A stretch of 64,000 nucleotides of DNA from Ananas comosus (GCF_001540865.1 NC_033627.1:10664338-10728337), one strand, 5' to 3'. Shown: positions 47,501 through 56,561, counted from the first letter of the stretch. Notes: a model not told the origin generated them from the letters alone. A program made the numbers and translations.

Positions 47501-50500
47501 TCAGTCCAATGTTGTAAGTCAGTGGATCAAAGTTGTAAAATCTACATTTTTTTTTCTTACTTTTTTTCAAAAGAAAAAGTGCAAAATGGCCTGCAAGTTA
47601 TACATGCATGTCACGAACATAATCCAAGTCTAATTAGAAAACTACATTTTCCATTTCTTTTCCATTTCAGATGTTTATTGAAGAAGTCATGGAATTAGTC
47701 GAGCTAACACCTTTAAAAAATGCCATGGTGGGTCTCCCTGGGAATACTGGTCTATCAGCTGAGCAACGAAAAAGGCTTACGATAGCCGTAGAGTTGGTTT
47801 CCAGCCCGTCAATCATATTCATGGACGAACCAACATCCGGTTTAGATGCTCGTGCTGCAGCAATTGTCATGAGGGCAGTTAGAAAGACTGTCGACACGGG
47901 TCGGACTGTAGTTTGCACGATCCATCAGCCAAGCATTGAGATATTTGAAGCTTTTGATGAGGTAATTGGTAGTTTTTTACTATTAACGCTAACTAGGTGT
48001 CAATTATGTTTGTGCATTTAAAAAACAGAAACAAAAGTGTTAGTTGAGGGGAGAAACAACACATTTCTTGATGACTGGTGGTAAATCTAAAGATCTAATT
48101 AAACTAGCAAAGTGTGTACTATTCATTTAAAAGAGGCTTTGATTTAACCGAAGTTGGAGAGTTAGCAAAGGGAAAATTTTGGATTTAAGATTGAAGTAAC
48201 TAAAATGTTATAAACAATATAGATAACCATTTTGGTACTTGACTAATTGCAGTTACTACTGATGAAAAGAGGAGGGCAGCTTATTTACAGTGGTTCTCTC
48301 GGTCCTCTATCTAAGAACATGATAGAATATTTTGAGGTAAGATTACTTGAATTTTATAGGTTAACTTTTTATTTTGAGGGGAGTTGTTGAAGTGGCTGAA
48401 TTTGGGGCATGCAGGCTATCCCAGGAGTTCCCAAAATAAAGAAGGGCCAAAACCCTGCGGCGTGGATGCTGGACATTAGTTCGCATGTGATGGAATATAC
48501 TATTGGCATAGACTATGCGGAGATTTTCCGTAACTCTTCACTTTACAAGTAAATAAGAAATAATCGCAATCCCATAATTGGAAGAATGCTTATACTTCAT
48601 TTCCTCTGCAATTTTAAAAAAATGCCCGTCTTCAAAAATTTTTCCGATAAAAAATCAGCACCCATGAGTTGGAATTGGATGATTCCCCATCTTTAGATAA
48701 ATATTTTTGTAATGAATTGCATTTTCGCAGGGTATATATGAAATTCAGTTTTTACAAGGGGGTGTACGTTATAGATGAATTTACAGGACAATATGTGAAA
48801 GCCCCTTCAAATAGTGAAAAAAGTCAATAATTGAAAAGTGGGAAGATGCATCATTTATTGGATGAATTATTTCATGTAACAGGGAGAACATGCTTCTTGT
48901 TGACGAGCTGAGTAAACCGAAGCCTAACGCAAAGGACCTAGACTTCCCTCCAGGGTACTGGCAGAATGTTAGATCACAGTGCATGGCATGCTTGTGGAAG
49001 CAACACCGTTCGTACTGGAAAAATCCAGAGCTTAATGTTGTTCGCCTCGTGAACACATTCGCGGTATCACTTTTATTTGGCACAGTCTTCTGGCAAATTG
49101 GTTCGTCTATGTAAGTATAAAATGATGGCTTAGTTCAGGAGATGTTTTTCGTTGACGGTAAGGTCGTAACTAAATTACTGTTCTCCCTTGTACAACAGTT
49201 CCACGGAGCAGGATGTATTCAACATATTAGGAGTCACATATGGATCTGCATTGTTTCTCGGTTTCAGTAATGCTAGCATACTACAACCAGTAGTGGGGAT
49301 GGAGAGAGTGGTACTCTATCGAGAGAGAGCTGCTGGGATGTACTCTTCGATGCCTAATGCTATCGCCCAGGTATTCAAACTTCCTATCCCTGTGCTGCAC
49401 AAATTTCACAGCAAAAACATTTTTATTCAAACTTAATGAAGAGAAAAGTAACTATGCTCGTGGTTGCCTGATTTGTTTGATCTTTGTTTGATACCACAAT
49501 AAAATTATGACATACTGTTTTCATTTTCATTATTGTGAGCTAAGAGATAGAATTGAATCTAACCATGTGATCTTGATTACGTGCAGATGGCAATAGAAAT
49601 CCCGTACATGATCGTCCAAGTCCTTATGTTCTCCGTGATTGTGTATCCAATGATAGGATTTCAGTTCACAGTAGCAAAGTTCTTTTGGTTCACCTTCTTC
49701 ATGGTGTTGAGTTTTATGTATTACACACTCTATGGGATGATGACAGTAGCGGTCACGCCGAACATAGAAATAGCCGCTGGTCTATCCTTCCTCATCTTCA
49801 TTATGTGGAACGTCTTCTCCGGCTTCGTCATCCCTAGAAGGGTATAATGACATTCCCTATCTTCATTTCCATTTAGAGAGTCGCAAATTCGCAGTGCTTT
49901 TCCATTTATATGATGGTTAAATTACAAATCTAGTTAAGCTTCACCCTGATTTCAGTGACATGCTTAAGAATTTCAATTTTAACAATTTGATTCCCGAAGT
50001 TTGTTTTGAGTAGCTACTACGTTCTATTAGCCTTTCGTCCAGAAAACACGTCACATTTGCATCATCCGCCTGAAAAGACATCACTTCAGTTTCATAATTG
50101 GATTCTCCGATATGACAGTTTTTTGAGGTTAACTAACAGATAAAAACTAATCCGAAGATCAAAACTAATCTGACATTTTTTTTAGGTGGTTAACTAACAC
50201 AGAAGGACTCGAATGAAATACCAAGGAAATTAATCTTTGGGGACTATTCCATGATATAAACAATGGTTTTTATGCAGATGATACCGATTTGGTGGCGATG
50301 GTTGTACTGGGCTGATCCTGCGGCGTGGACCGTATATGGTGTCATGTTCTCCCAGTTGGGTGATCGAACCGAGGTCATCCATGTCCTGGGATGGCCGGAC
50401 CAGACGATAAACGCGTTCGTCGAGGAATATCTTGGATTACAAGATAACTATTTTACACTGATCATAATCCTCCACGCTCTAGTTATTCTCTTGTTTTCTT

Positions 50501-50547
50501 CCATTTTCATTTTCAGCATTAAGTACCTAAATTTTCAAAAGAGGTGA
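24472..50547 (+). CDS. ABCG/PDR-type full-size ABC transporter (22 exons)
   Basis: An ATP-driven exporter of the plant pleiotropic drug resistance group, expected in the plasma membrane or another cell membrane; substrate unknown. Exons by GT-AG junctions and phase: 24472-24572, 24737-24857, 38947-39035, 39993-40077, 40233-40392, 40876-40952, 41035-41085, 41381-41471, 42762-43063, 43866-44464, 44848-45008, 45104-45207, 46100-46265, 46371-46537, 46909-47241, 47671-47961, 48253-48336, 48415-48548, 48883-49110, 49199-49370, 49587-49841, 50278-50547. This gives about 1346 residues with no stop or frameshift, so it is probably functional. The order is reverse: NBD1, TMD1, NBD2, TMD2. Typical members have 1400-1450 residues; here the N-terminus is short and lacks the usual leading segment. 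Intron 2 is 14.1 kb. NBD1 Walker B reads FMDD where FMDE is usual. The start is the first ATG in frame with exon 2; an unseen upstream exon is possible. Confidence 0.93.
24881..25080. repeat. (CA)21, (TG)21 and (GAA)10 microsatellites at the start of intron 2
   Basis: (CA)n at 24881-24922 and (TG)n at 24995-25036 are both 42 bp and are complementary to each other across a 72-base spacer. A (GAA)n run follows at 25051-25080. The first begins 23 bases after the intron 2 donor site. Confidence 0.96.
25081..26240. other. Intron 2, AT-rich, nothing firm
   Basis: Intronic DNA with T-rich and AAATTTTAAA-type tracts. A near-repeat of aaaataaaattttaaaatttt at about 25868 and 26092 marks two diverged copies of a roughly 230-bp segment. 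A TA run lies at 25396-25412. Confidence 0.4.
26246..26289. repeat. (TA)n(GA)n microsatellite
   Basis: TA run followed by GA run, directly abutting a foldback MITE. Confidence 0.95.
26290..26511. mobile_element. Foldback MITE in microsatellite, GGGCTAGAATAC type
   Basis: Inverted arms of more than 50 bp: left agggctagaatacttttaca then agtatcacccaagtgatact; right agtatcacttgggtgatact then tttacaaatattcagctct. Each arm contains its own small palindrome. The interior is similar to the 6601-6817 copy in inverse orientation. It lies in intron 2 of the transporter gene. Confidence 0.9.
27068..27292. mobile_element. MITE with AAACTTCA termini
   Basis: Left aaaacttcaaatatcacctg..tggtt; right, inverted, aaaacttcagatgcactctg..tggttt. 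About 225 bp. The interior has ttaattttagtgctttaaac and taaagtagtaaagtaaat, an imperfect inversion. A-rich flanks hide any target duplication. It lies in intron 2 of the transporter gene. Confidence 0.6.
27570..27716. mobile_element. (TA)n plus internally deleted foldback MITE
   Basis: A TA run (27570-27601) is followed by a roughly 115-bp remnant, 27602-27716. It has left arm aaaatgcttctaatagtatc and right arm tactactagaagtatcctag, so it is a deletion derivative of the GGCTGGAATACTAT-type MITE. Confidence 0.65.
27717..28900. other. Intron 2, AT-rich, possible decayed DNA transposon
   Basis: The phrase gggctcatttggttcggaaa at 27899 has a loose inverted counterpart around 28385-28420 (ttctaagcaccaaaataaaa), suggesting a roughly 520-bp AT-rich element. 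An (ATT)n run lies at 28557-28582. No coding sequence. Confidence 0.3.
28901..30129. other. Intron 2, unassigned moderately GC-rich DNA
   Basis: 29430-29760 is GC-richer and has open frames in two phases, but no domain is recognisable and the frames overlap one another. It looks like TE-derived sequence (gcgaatccgagg-type phrases). A duplicated phrase, ttaacaaatg(a/c)attgcttctg, occurs at 29077 and 29281. Confidence 0.35.
30130..31500. mobile_element. Large foldback element with AT-rich core and nested SINE
   Basis: The left arm (about 30130-30265: atgggtgaatccgtttgtag .. aatccggccc) pairs with the inverted right arm (about 31345-31480: atgggcgaatctgtttgtag .. aatccggcct). The right edge reads ggttcacc..tttggtt inverted. 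The core is nearly all AAATTTAAATT-type DNA. A second edge-like phrase, aagggcgcctttgattcaaa, occurs at 30681 and matches the right edge of the element at 59616-60530. Base 30130 is N. Confidence 0.6.
30393..30557 (-). mobile_element. tRNA-derived SINE in intron 2
   Basis: Same family as 7460 and 21420: T-rich tail side, gagagattggtagcacacta, body tagctggaaatgtgaatcaa, head with gatttgaacttgggtctcgg and ctctagggacgatc. It is inserted in the foldback element. The target duplication is not obvious. Confidence 0.85.
31659..32096. repeat. 219-bp tandem duplication in intron 2
   Basis: Two consecutive copies (31659-31877 and 31878-32096), each starting gcaatataaattcagcagag and ending near tacatcttac, with about a dozen differences. 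Non-coding. Confidence 0.9.
32715..34882 (-). mobile_element. LTR-retrotransposon LTR remnant inside the hAT element
   Basis: On the minus strand it starts TGTTAGTTATATGTCC at 34882, preceded by aatatggagattg, a purine-tract-like entry to a 3' LTR. It runs to ttaatttctaa at 32715, where the terminal CA and the primer site are missing. About 2.17 kb, with no gag or pol. It is GC-richer than its surroundings (for example 32900-33150 and 33990-34620), and short open frames inside it are not genes. Likely a truncated or solo LTR. Confidence 0.55.
35360..35614. mobile_element. Foldback MITE in (TA)n, GTGTAGAACTACTATAC type
   Basis: Left arm gtgtagaactactatactat; right arm, inverted, gtagagctactatgctatca. 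The interior has ggttgggatgattgcggtcc, as in the 17820-18064 copy. TA runs flank it. It is nested in the hAT-type element. Confidence 0.87.
36380..36690. mobile_element. Diverged relative of the palindrome-bearing Mutator MITE
   Basis: Contains three decayed forms of the gcggtgaat/attcaccgc dyad (ggagaatgattcaccgta, cggtaaaccattcaccattt, cagtaaatggttcaccactt). Its right edge, taaaattttaataaaatttt, is like the 3904-4404 termini. Ends and target duplication could not be fixed. Confidence 0.5.
36780..37640 (+). pseudogene. Decayed gene-like fragment in intron 2, unrecognised
   Basis: Composition shifts to that of a plant gene. An ATG in good context at 36844 opens [20 protein letters not shown] and stops after 29 codons. 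A cag|gtatg donor-like site lies at about 37061. A later stretch (37320-37560) has short protein-like phrases such as [18 protein letters not shown], broken by stops. No family recognised. It could be a captured or retroposed gene piece, possibly carried by the Mutator-like sequence immediately upstream, or a lost gene overrun by the intron. Confidence 0.4.
37620..38290. mobile_element. Foldback MITE interrupted by a CACTA element
   Basis: Removing 37657-38120 and one target duplication joins ttttcggccctt to ggattgaggaatgtgcgg, recreating the conserved foldback interior (compare tttttagcccttggatc at 17.9 kb). The right arm ends gcaccatagccggactc. The left terminal arm is lost. It therefore predates the CACTA insertion. 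Confidence 0.7.
37657..38120. mobile_element. CACTA-type MITE with 3-bp target duplication
   Basis: A 464-bp element. Left end cactacaacaaaaacggtct; right end, inverted, cactacagcagaattaggtt. The perfect 3-bp duplication CTT lies at 37654-37656 and 38121-38123. Subterminal repeats of the form agcgacactctt / aagtgttgctat / gagtgtcgctat occur four or more times in about 150 bp, as in 4474-4978. No transposase. Confidence 0.9.
38316..38509. mobile_element. Small foldback MITE, GAGCTTTTAAAAGCACAAG type
   Basis: The left arm gagcttttaaaagcacaaga..gactttttagcagccggatc and the inverted right arm gttgactgtacttttaaagc..gattttttagcaattgaatc meet in the middle around gcagcactattaatg. Flanked by (TA)n (38302-38315) and (CT)n(TA)n (38505-38568). 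It lies 400 bp before exon 3. Confidence 0.85.
38507..38568. repeat. (CT)n(TA)n microsatellite
   Basis: CT run then TA run after the small foldback MITE, near the 3' end of intron 2. Confidence 0.95.
38947..43063 (+). CDS. PDR transporter exons 3-9: NBD1
   Basis: Residues 75-359 form the first nucleotide-binding domain. Exon 3 carries [18 protein letters not shown]. Exon 4 has Walker [10 protein letters not shown] (residues 110-118). Exon 5 holds the Q-loop region [19 protein letters not shown]. Exon 8 has the signature ISGGQKKR (248-255). Exon 9 has the Walker B region [13 protein letters not shown], with Asp273 (codon at 42803-42805) in the catalytic Glu position, then [15 protein letters not shown] and [16 protein letters not shown]. 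The SLLQ switch with Gln is usual for NBD1 in this group as far as I recall. All junctions are GT-AG and in phase. Confidence 0.93.
39348..39690. mobile_element. hAT-like MITE in intron 3
   Basis: Left end caaggatttaagccgtcgca; right end, inverted, caaggatttaagtgcccatc. The 8-bp flanks aatttgat and attttgat match at 7 of 8 positions. The interior is rich in ggcacgg and ggtacg phrases. It is non-coding and inside the transporter gene between exons 3 and 4. Confidence 0.75.
41472..42761. other. Intron 8 of the transporter gene
   Basis: A 1.29-kb intron with a probable small MITE at about 41980-42200. Its inner phrases tttgcactgagcagcaa and gtgcacaaagcagca face each other, around repeated gatattttagt(a/t). 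Boundaries are not firm. No coding sequence. Confidence 0.35.
43866..46537 (+). CDS. PDR transporter exons 10-14: TMD1 and linker
   Basis: Residues 360-758. Exon 10 (43866-44464) starts [13 protein letters not shown] and supplies the cytosolic approach ([20 protein letters not shown]) plus the first membrane helices and the [18 protein letters not shown] elbow. Exon 11 (44848-45008) gives two more helices around [15 protein letters not shown] and [10 protein letters not shown]. Exon 12 (45104-45207) gives [14 protein letters not shown]. Exon 13 (46100-46265) holds the last helix of TMD1 ([20 protein letters not shown]). Exon 14 (46371-46537) is the charged linker ending [14 protein letters not shown], which leads into NBD2. 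Confidence 0.92.
46909..48548 (+). CDS. PDR transporter exons 15-18: NBD2
   Basis: Residues 759 to about 1039. Exon 15 (46909-47241) has Walker [10 protein letters not shown] (790-798), usually GVSGAGKTT, and the motif [20 protein letters not shown]. Exon 16 (47671-47961) has the divergent signature [10 protein letters not shown] (897-906) typical of PDR NBD2, Walker [17 protein letters not shown] with Asp921/Glu922, and the His-switch CTIHQPS (His954). Exons 17 (48253-48336) and 18 (48415-48548) give [14 protein letters not shown] and [18 protein letters not shown]. All catalytic residues of this domain are intact. Confidence 0.93.
48883..50547 (+). CDS. PDR transporter exons 19-22: TMD2 and C-terminus
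   Basis: Residues from about 1040 to 1346. Exon 19 (48883-49110) has [19 protein letters not shown], then a helix with LLFGTVFW. Exon 20 (49199-49370) has [20 protein letters not shown]. Exon 21 (49587-49841) is [20 protein letters not shown], then the YYTLYGMM helix and [10 protein letters not shown]. Exon 22 (50278-50547) gives [20 protein letters not shown], the last helix ([20 protein letters not shown]) and the end IKYLNFQKR before TGA at 50545-50547. The conserved WRWxYWxxPxxWTxYG block shows the C-terminus is complete. Confidence 0.93.
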
Positions 50548-51470
50548 TGATTTAGGTGCTGTAACTCATTAGAAAGTATTGGACTTTCAATAAGATGAAG
50601 GGTCATAATTTGTACAATATAATTCCCTTCGAAGTAAATCACAAGTTACTTTACTTATATCAGTGCATGTAAGAAGCAAGTGTAAAAAATCTCTGTTGAA
50701 TAATTAAATGATATCTTGGTAAGGTATGCTATTGAGTATGCAGAGCTAAGCAGTATATAGCAGATACTTGGATCATGCGATCGACATTTCGAAAGTGGCA
50801 TGTGTATTATTCCATTTATCTTTTTCCCCTCTAGTTGTAGAGAAATCTCATGGAAAGAATGTATCAGGGGCGGAGCGGATACATTTGTGTACTGGAACAG
50901 TAAAGGGGAGATGTAATGCAACTCATGAAGTGTCTTCTTTTCCTTTCATCATTTAAATTGGATATCTTTTGTTTGGTTGAACCCTAGCTATTAAACCGGA
51001 ATTATTGTCTAGGAGATTAACTAAGCTGGCGAAACGGTATAATCTCATAACGAAATTAATAATACGTTTTCTATTTAAATTGAGGAAGAATCACTAGTTC
51101 TTTCCTATGCATACACTTTTTCAATTCAAAGCAGAATTGAACCTGGTTTAATAGCCTGGAATGAAGGATAACCAAACCCTAAGCAATCATGATTCATTGA
51201 AAAGTATAGTAATAGCACTTAGGACGAATACTGCTATGGTTAACAGTTAATAGGTCTTAAGATGATGAATAATGCTATGTTTAACACTTTGAGTCCCTGG
51301 TGAACTTTGAGGCCAGCATCAACTGTATTTAACAATTATTTTTTTTTTAAAGAGAATACAAATTAAACATTCATCATATTACATCCCTGAGAGTAGGATA
51401 TGAAGTTAACAATAAAAACTAACAAAATTAATTATAAATCCAACAAGATTGGCTACCGGACTCGATAAAA
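50548..51470. other. 3' flank of the transporter gene
   Basis: Probable 3' UTR then intergenic DNA. AATAAG at 50590 and a TGAATAATTAAATG stretch at about 50697 are possible polyadenylation contexts. No gene seen. Confidence 0.4.
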
Positions 51471-52020
51471 TTAGGTTAAGTCCGCGCGGCATGGATGTTA
51501 AAGTCCAGTGGCTCCGATGGAGACGACCAAATTGCGGAGGAGTGTCCGTACAATCTTGGTATTTGATGGAGTATAAGTTCAGAATTCTGGTTTTGCGAAG
51601 GAGTTAGTGCTATGCATGGAAGGTCCCGAGGTCGAGGGGTTCTAACTCGAAGGGACAAAAATGTGTGCATGAAGTGTTTAGAAGCATCACTCAACAAATT
51701 GGTTGTTGGCAAATCAACGTGGCATGGGATGCTAAGGCCGTGGGTGGCTCTGGTCTAGGAGAATTGGTATTGACTACGAACATCGAAGTTCTGATGAAGT
51801 GGTTGAGTATTTACGAGGGCGTCAATGGCTTTAGTGGGGGAGCCTGTTACGTGTTGATTTGGTTGGCTCGGCCTTGACATCCTTGGGGGGACTTTTAGAA
51901 GATATGTAAATTGACGATGCTGTAGCATTGCGAAGTTATGACACTGTCAAGTATTCTGTTGTGAACAGATCAAGAAGCGAAGTCGACAACACTATCGTCA
52001 GTTTAAAGGACGTCGAATGT
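51471..52020. other. Unassigned moderately GC-rich DNA
   Basis: Open frames exist on both strands (for example + 51665-51877) but no family is recognised. It looks like a decayed retroelement internal or LTR region. Confidence 0.3.
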
Positions 52021-52034
52021 CATAGGATCTGACA

Positions 52035-52510
52035 GGTGAGAGAAATGGCATTAAACAATCCTTTGTAAGCCACAGGGAAGCAAAATCGAGGCTGTGAAGG
52101 AAACATGAGCGATTGTGAACCAAATCCTTTTTTTTGGTCAGGTAGAGCAATAGACGTGATCGAAGCGGCGGAGATAGCAATAGATGGGGATCGAAGTGAC
52201 TTGGAGTAGCTCAACGGTTGCAATTGTTCTGCAATTGCCATCCAAGTCATTCCACAATATTTGACTTTGTTGATATTTAATTATAAGTGATTCATTCTGT
52301 CATTATCGCCAATTACATAAAAAAAAGTAAAATAAATATATTTTTTAAAATAACTAATTCAAAAATAACTGAAGGCACAAAATTAATATTAAAATAAGAC
52401 ATTAGTTGAATGTGCATAGAAAATATTTAAATAAATGGGAGACATTAAAACAATTTTGAAGTACACAATAAAAAACAGCTGAAACAGATGGAAGAAGAAG
52501 TGATACTAAA
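52035..52510. repeat. Unclassified dispersed repeat, copy 1
   Basis: A 476-bp copy starting gagaaatggcattaaacaat and ending acagatggaagaagaagtga. It is repeated at 53424-53870 with the same internal order, including the identical phrase agctcaacggttgcaattgt. Confidence 0.85.
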
Positions 52511-53423
52511 AGAAGACGAAAACAGATGAAGATAGTCGAAACACACACACACATAAATAGTTGAATGTGCCACAGCAACGATAGCAGAAAAAAAAAGGAC
52601 CCTTCTACCAAAACTGTTGGTTTGCCACCAAAATTAAATAATTGTAGAAAATATTATACTCATAGTGGTAAAAAGACCACAAATATATGTAAGTTATAAG
52701 GATAATATTAAGCAGAAATTAAGCAAACGAAGAGACATTTAAAAGAATTAAATTTAATAAACATTAAACAGCACAAAAAATAACAAAAGTATCTGAAGAC
52801 GCCGCAATGGAACTCCAGAGAGGATGTCGTACGATAGAAGCCACACCAATGGAACTGAGCCGGTTCATGGAATGAAGAACCGGATCAAAAAAAAAGAAAT
52901 GAAGAACCAGTCCATGGATGAAAAGAGAGTACCAGTTCTAAAGGAGTAGGAAACCCCAACAGACCGATTAAATAAAAAATAGAGGAACCAATTCAACATG
53001 AAACACTGATAGATGGGACACACGACTGGTCCCACGTCTACCAAAATTAAGGCCAACATGACACGTGGATAGATAATATGGGGATTAATAGAGATTAATA
53101 GAGAATAATTAAGGCCAAATATAGAAAAATAAGGGTGTAAAGAATAAAACCTACTAAACATACAAATGTAAACTTATGTAGTTAGAACAATATTTACAAT
53201 TTATATGAAAACAAAACAAAGTGAAACTAATAGTAAAAGAAAAATTAGGAGAGAAACAAAAGTATTCGGAGATGCATAACTTTGTTGCAATTACTATAAC
53301 TATTAAAAATCGAAAATTAATATCAACTTTGACATTCTATAAGCATTATTAGTAATCAACTTATAGCAGCAGATGCTCACGGCAATAGGGGAGAATGATG
53401 GGCACCCACTATATTGGCTCCGA

Positions 53424-53870
53424 CAAGTAAGGGAAACGACATTAAACAATCCTTTGTAAGTAATAGGAAAACAAAATCGAGGCGGCAAAGGAAGATTACA
53501 AACCATGTCCCTTTTTTTTTGTTAGTTGGAGAGCAATAGACGTGATCAAAATGATTTGGGGTAGCTCAACGGTTGCAATTGTTCTGCAATTGCCATCCAA
53601 GTTGTTCTGCAATGTAAAAACTTTCTTGATATTTAATTATAACTGTTTCATTTTGTCATCATCGCCGATTACAAAAAAAAATAGTTAAATAAATATATTT
53701 TTTTAAAAAGTTAATACAAAAATAATTGAAAGCATAAAGTTAATATTTAAATAATCAAAACTTAGTTGAATGTGCGTAGAAAATATTTAAATAAATAAAA
53801 AATATTAAAATAATTTTGGAGTACATAATAAAAAATAAATGAAACAGATGGAAGTAGAAGTGATACTATA
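53424..53870. repeat. Unclassified dispersed repeat, copy 2
   Basis: Matches 52035-52510 along its length with point changes and a deletion of the gaagcggcggagatagc segment. The two copies are in the same orientation, 1.39 kb apart. DNA between (52511-53423) is AT-rich; 52800-53060 resembles the 119-bp tandem unit at 55.3-55.7 kb. Confidence 0.85.
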
Positions 53871-54870
53871 TAAAGATTAAGACCAGCAAAAGTTGGTTGA
53901 ACAGCAGCCGCATGACCTATGTAGCATATAGATGCAGGAAAAGAAACATATACTAGAAGAATATATAGAAGAAAGATAAAGGAAAATTCCTACTGTATTT
54001 TTGATTTCTTTCATTTCTTTTCTGTCGCTCTTCTTCTGATATAAATTATACGTAATCTTCTCTTTTGTAGGTACTCTAATAGATTTTTTTCATAATTTTT
54101 TAAAAAATCATAAAAAAGGCTACTTGGGTTACAAAAGGACAATGTTACTTCACTAAAAGTGGTTGATTTAAACAAAAGAGGTTGTTAGATAATGGATAAA
54201 CTACAGAGTGAATGAAATCCTTTGTCTCCAACTTCACTTTCAAAATCAGCCTTTTGTATGTTGGACATATTCGTCATTGTTTTCTATTCTTTTACTTCTA
54301 GTCCCCCAGGTAAAAGAATTAAGTAAAGCATGTGACGTGGAGTAAGATTATGGGTATTAATAGTAGTTTATTTTAAAATACACAATGAGAAGAATCGAAA
54401 CCAATGAAAAAAAAGTAAAAATCATAAAGATGTAAAGTAAAAATCTATACATGTATTTTCAAAGAGTAATTGAAAGTAAAACATATATATAGCTACATTT
54501 AAATATGTTTAATTCAAAATACCTTTAAAAAAGGAAAGAATGGTGCTAGAAATTCTAACGGGTTATATCAGTAATGAGTATTTATGGAATAACATTGTTC
54601 GAAAATAAAATTTTTTAAAAAATAAAATTGCAACGAAATAAATCAACAGATCAGCTATAAGCAAAGAAACCTGACAAAATACATAGAATTAAAACTATAA
54701 AAGAAGTCGAAGATGTAATAGAATAAACATTAGAAATAACTTAACAGGTAACAATCTTAGAAATGCTGCAATCGGCCGTCGCTTCCTGCACTAAAGAGAG
54801 AAGGACTAATGAATCAGACCCACAGGTGCAGCTAGCGATGTCGAGTCCTCTTACGGGAAATGATAGATGG
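53871..54870. other. Intergenic AT-rich DNA, nothing identified
   Basis: No gene or element ends found. Confidence 0.4.
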
Positions 54871-54874
54871 CTCA

Positions 54875-55190
54875 TTATATGGGCTCCGATAGGTAAGGAA
54901 AATGGCACGAAACAACCCTTCGTACGCAAAGGGGAAACAAAAGCGAGGCGGTGAAGAAAGGGAAAACGGTTATGAACCAAACCTATTTTTTCATCAGTAG
55001 GGGGGAGCAATCGACAGGGTCGAAGTGGCAGAGGGACTAATAGACGGGATCGAAGCAACAGCAAAACAAAATCGAGGCGACGAAGGAAGAAGGAGCGAGC
55101 ATGAACCAAACCTATTTTTCAGACAGTAGGGGGAGCAACCGACAGGATCGAAGCGGCAGAAGGAGTAATAGATGCTATCGAAGCGGCGGG
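54875..55190. repeat. Unclassified repeat, copy 3, with internal triplication
   Basis: Shares ggctccgataggtaaggaaa and gaaacaaaagcgaggcggtg with copies 1 and 2. It then repeats a block of about 120 bp (gaaccaaacctattttt .. gtagggggagcaa(c/t)cgacaggatcgaag) two to three times. Confidence 0.75.
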
Positions 55191-55297
55191 GGTAGCAAGA
55201 ATTGAAGTGGCAACGGGATGCATATATGGAACTCAGGAGAGGGTGTATAGAAGCCACACCAATGGAACCTATTTTAAAAGAAAAAAAAAATGAAGAA

Positions 55298-55655
55298 CCT
55301 GTTTTAAAAAAAAATAAATAAATGAAGAACCGGTCCGAGGAGTTGAAAGCACCAGACCGGTTCAGCATGAAACCCCTGCATGTGGGACCCACGATAGGTC
55401 TACGTGTACAAAAAATTAAACCTGTTTTAAAAAAAAATAAATGAAGAACCGATCAAAGGAATAGAAAGCACCAGATGGGTTCAACATGAAACAACTACAG
55501 GTGGGACCCACGATAGGTCCACGTGTACAAAAAATTAAACCTGTTTTAAAAAAAATAAATGAAGAACCGATCAAAGAAATAGAAAGCACCAGACGGGTTC
55601 AACATGAAACAACTACAGGTGGGACCCACGACGGGTCTACGTGTAAAAAATTTAA
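55298..55655. repeat. 119-123-bp tandem array, three units
   Basis: Units start at 55298, 55421 and 55540, each beginning cctgttttaaaaaaaa. They contain gaagaaccg, gaaagcaccaga, ttcaacatgaaac, gtgggacccacga and cacgtgtac. The last unit is about 116 bp. A diverged single unit is visible at about 52870-53060. Confidence 0.92.
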
Positions 55656-55739
55656 GGATAGATTAAGGATAACATGATACGTGAATAGACTAATACGGGA
55701 ATTAGTCTATAAATATATTAAAAGTTCAGTTCTAATAGG

Positions 55740-56110
55740 GTTACGTGTCGCGTTCTCCTTTTATTGCACGGCCTGTCCCCCTCCTCTCTCCGATCCATTC
55801 GCCCACACCTAGCGGGCTCACGTGCCGCCCGCCCCGCCTCTTTCCTCCTCTAGATCGGCCCAGATCTGCTGAGGTTTCTGATCCATTCGCCCTCCGCTGT
55901 ACATTGGGCCAGATCCCTGTCGCACGCGTGGTCCCTGCAGATTCCACAGGGCGTGGATGGTTGTCGGCCCCTACCCTGACCTCCTCCTACTCTCGCCAAA
56001 CGCGCGTTCCATCGTTGGGCCAGGGTGGGCCGAAGTACGGGAGTGGCCGTGGTATCTCAACCTGTGGTGGTCTCAGCAAATGCCTATAAATAGGTCTGAA
56101 ACTATAGAGA
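55740..56110 (+). promoter_or_regulatory. GC-rich promoter region with TATA box and G-box
   Basis: A sharp change to GC-rich DNA. CACGTG (G-box) lies at 55819-55824 and TATAAATA at 56085-56092, followed by a pyrimidine/purine leader (agaggagggccaacttgct). It would place the start of transcription at about 56115-56125, some 440 bp before the ATG of the next gene. A gtaag donor-like site at about 56132 allows a 5'-UTR intron. Confidence 0.55.
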
Positions 56111-56135
56111 GGAGGGCCAACTTGCTTGCTTGTAA

Positions 56136-56141
<6 letters not shown>

Positions 56142-56178
<37 letters not shown>
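56142..56178. repeat. (TA)n microsatellite
   Basis: TA run immediately before the T-rich end of a SINE, between the TATA box and the ATG of the downstream gene. Confidence 0.95.
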
Positions 56179-56187
<9 letters not shown>

Positions 56188-56312
56188 TTGAGAGTAGTAG
56201 CATGCTATCCGTTCGTTATTTCTATTAGAAGATCTAGAATAATCACTAGGATTCGAATTGTGGTCTCGGGTATCAACCACCCAATCCCTTTGCGACTTGC
56301 TTTAGGGACGGT
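56179..56312 (-). mobile_element. tRNA-derived SINE, diverged
   Basis: Same family as 7460: poly-T, gagagtagtagcatgctatc, cactaggattcgaattgtgg, gtatcaaccacc and ttagggacggt. The body has a deletion. It lies in the presumed 5' leader or promoter-proximal region of the next gene. Confidence 0.82.
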
Positions 56313-56561
56313 TTGGCATTAATATTTAGTTAATATATTATAGGAGTGATAAAATCTTATTTTTAAGTCAAAATAAACAACATAAGACAACGTAACTGAA
56401 CTTTGATTGAGTTATATCCATAGAAAACCGCCCCATTCTAGCCCACCTCCCCGTCTCTTCTCTCAAGAACGTCATGCAATCCGTCATACCCCACGGCTCA
56501 CAAACCCCACTCCCCTGGCTCCCCTTCCTCCAAGACGTACGCTCGTCAGACCTCCACGCCG

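Noticed and set aside
54741..55392. Minus-strand open frames of 122 and 132 codons
   Set aside because: They run through the internal repeats of an unclassified repeat block and reflect its periodicity.
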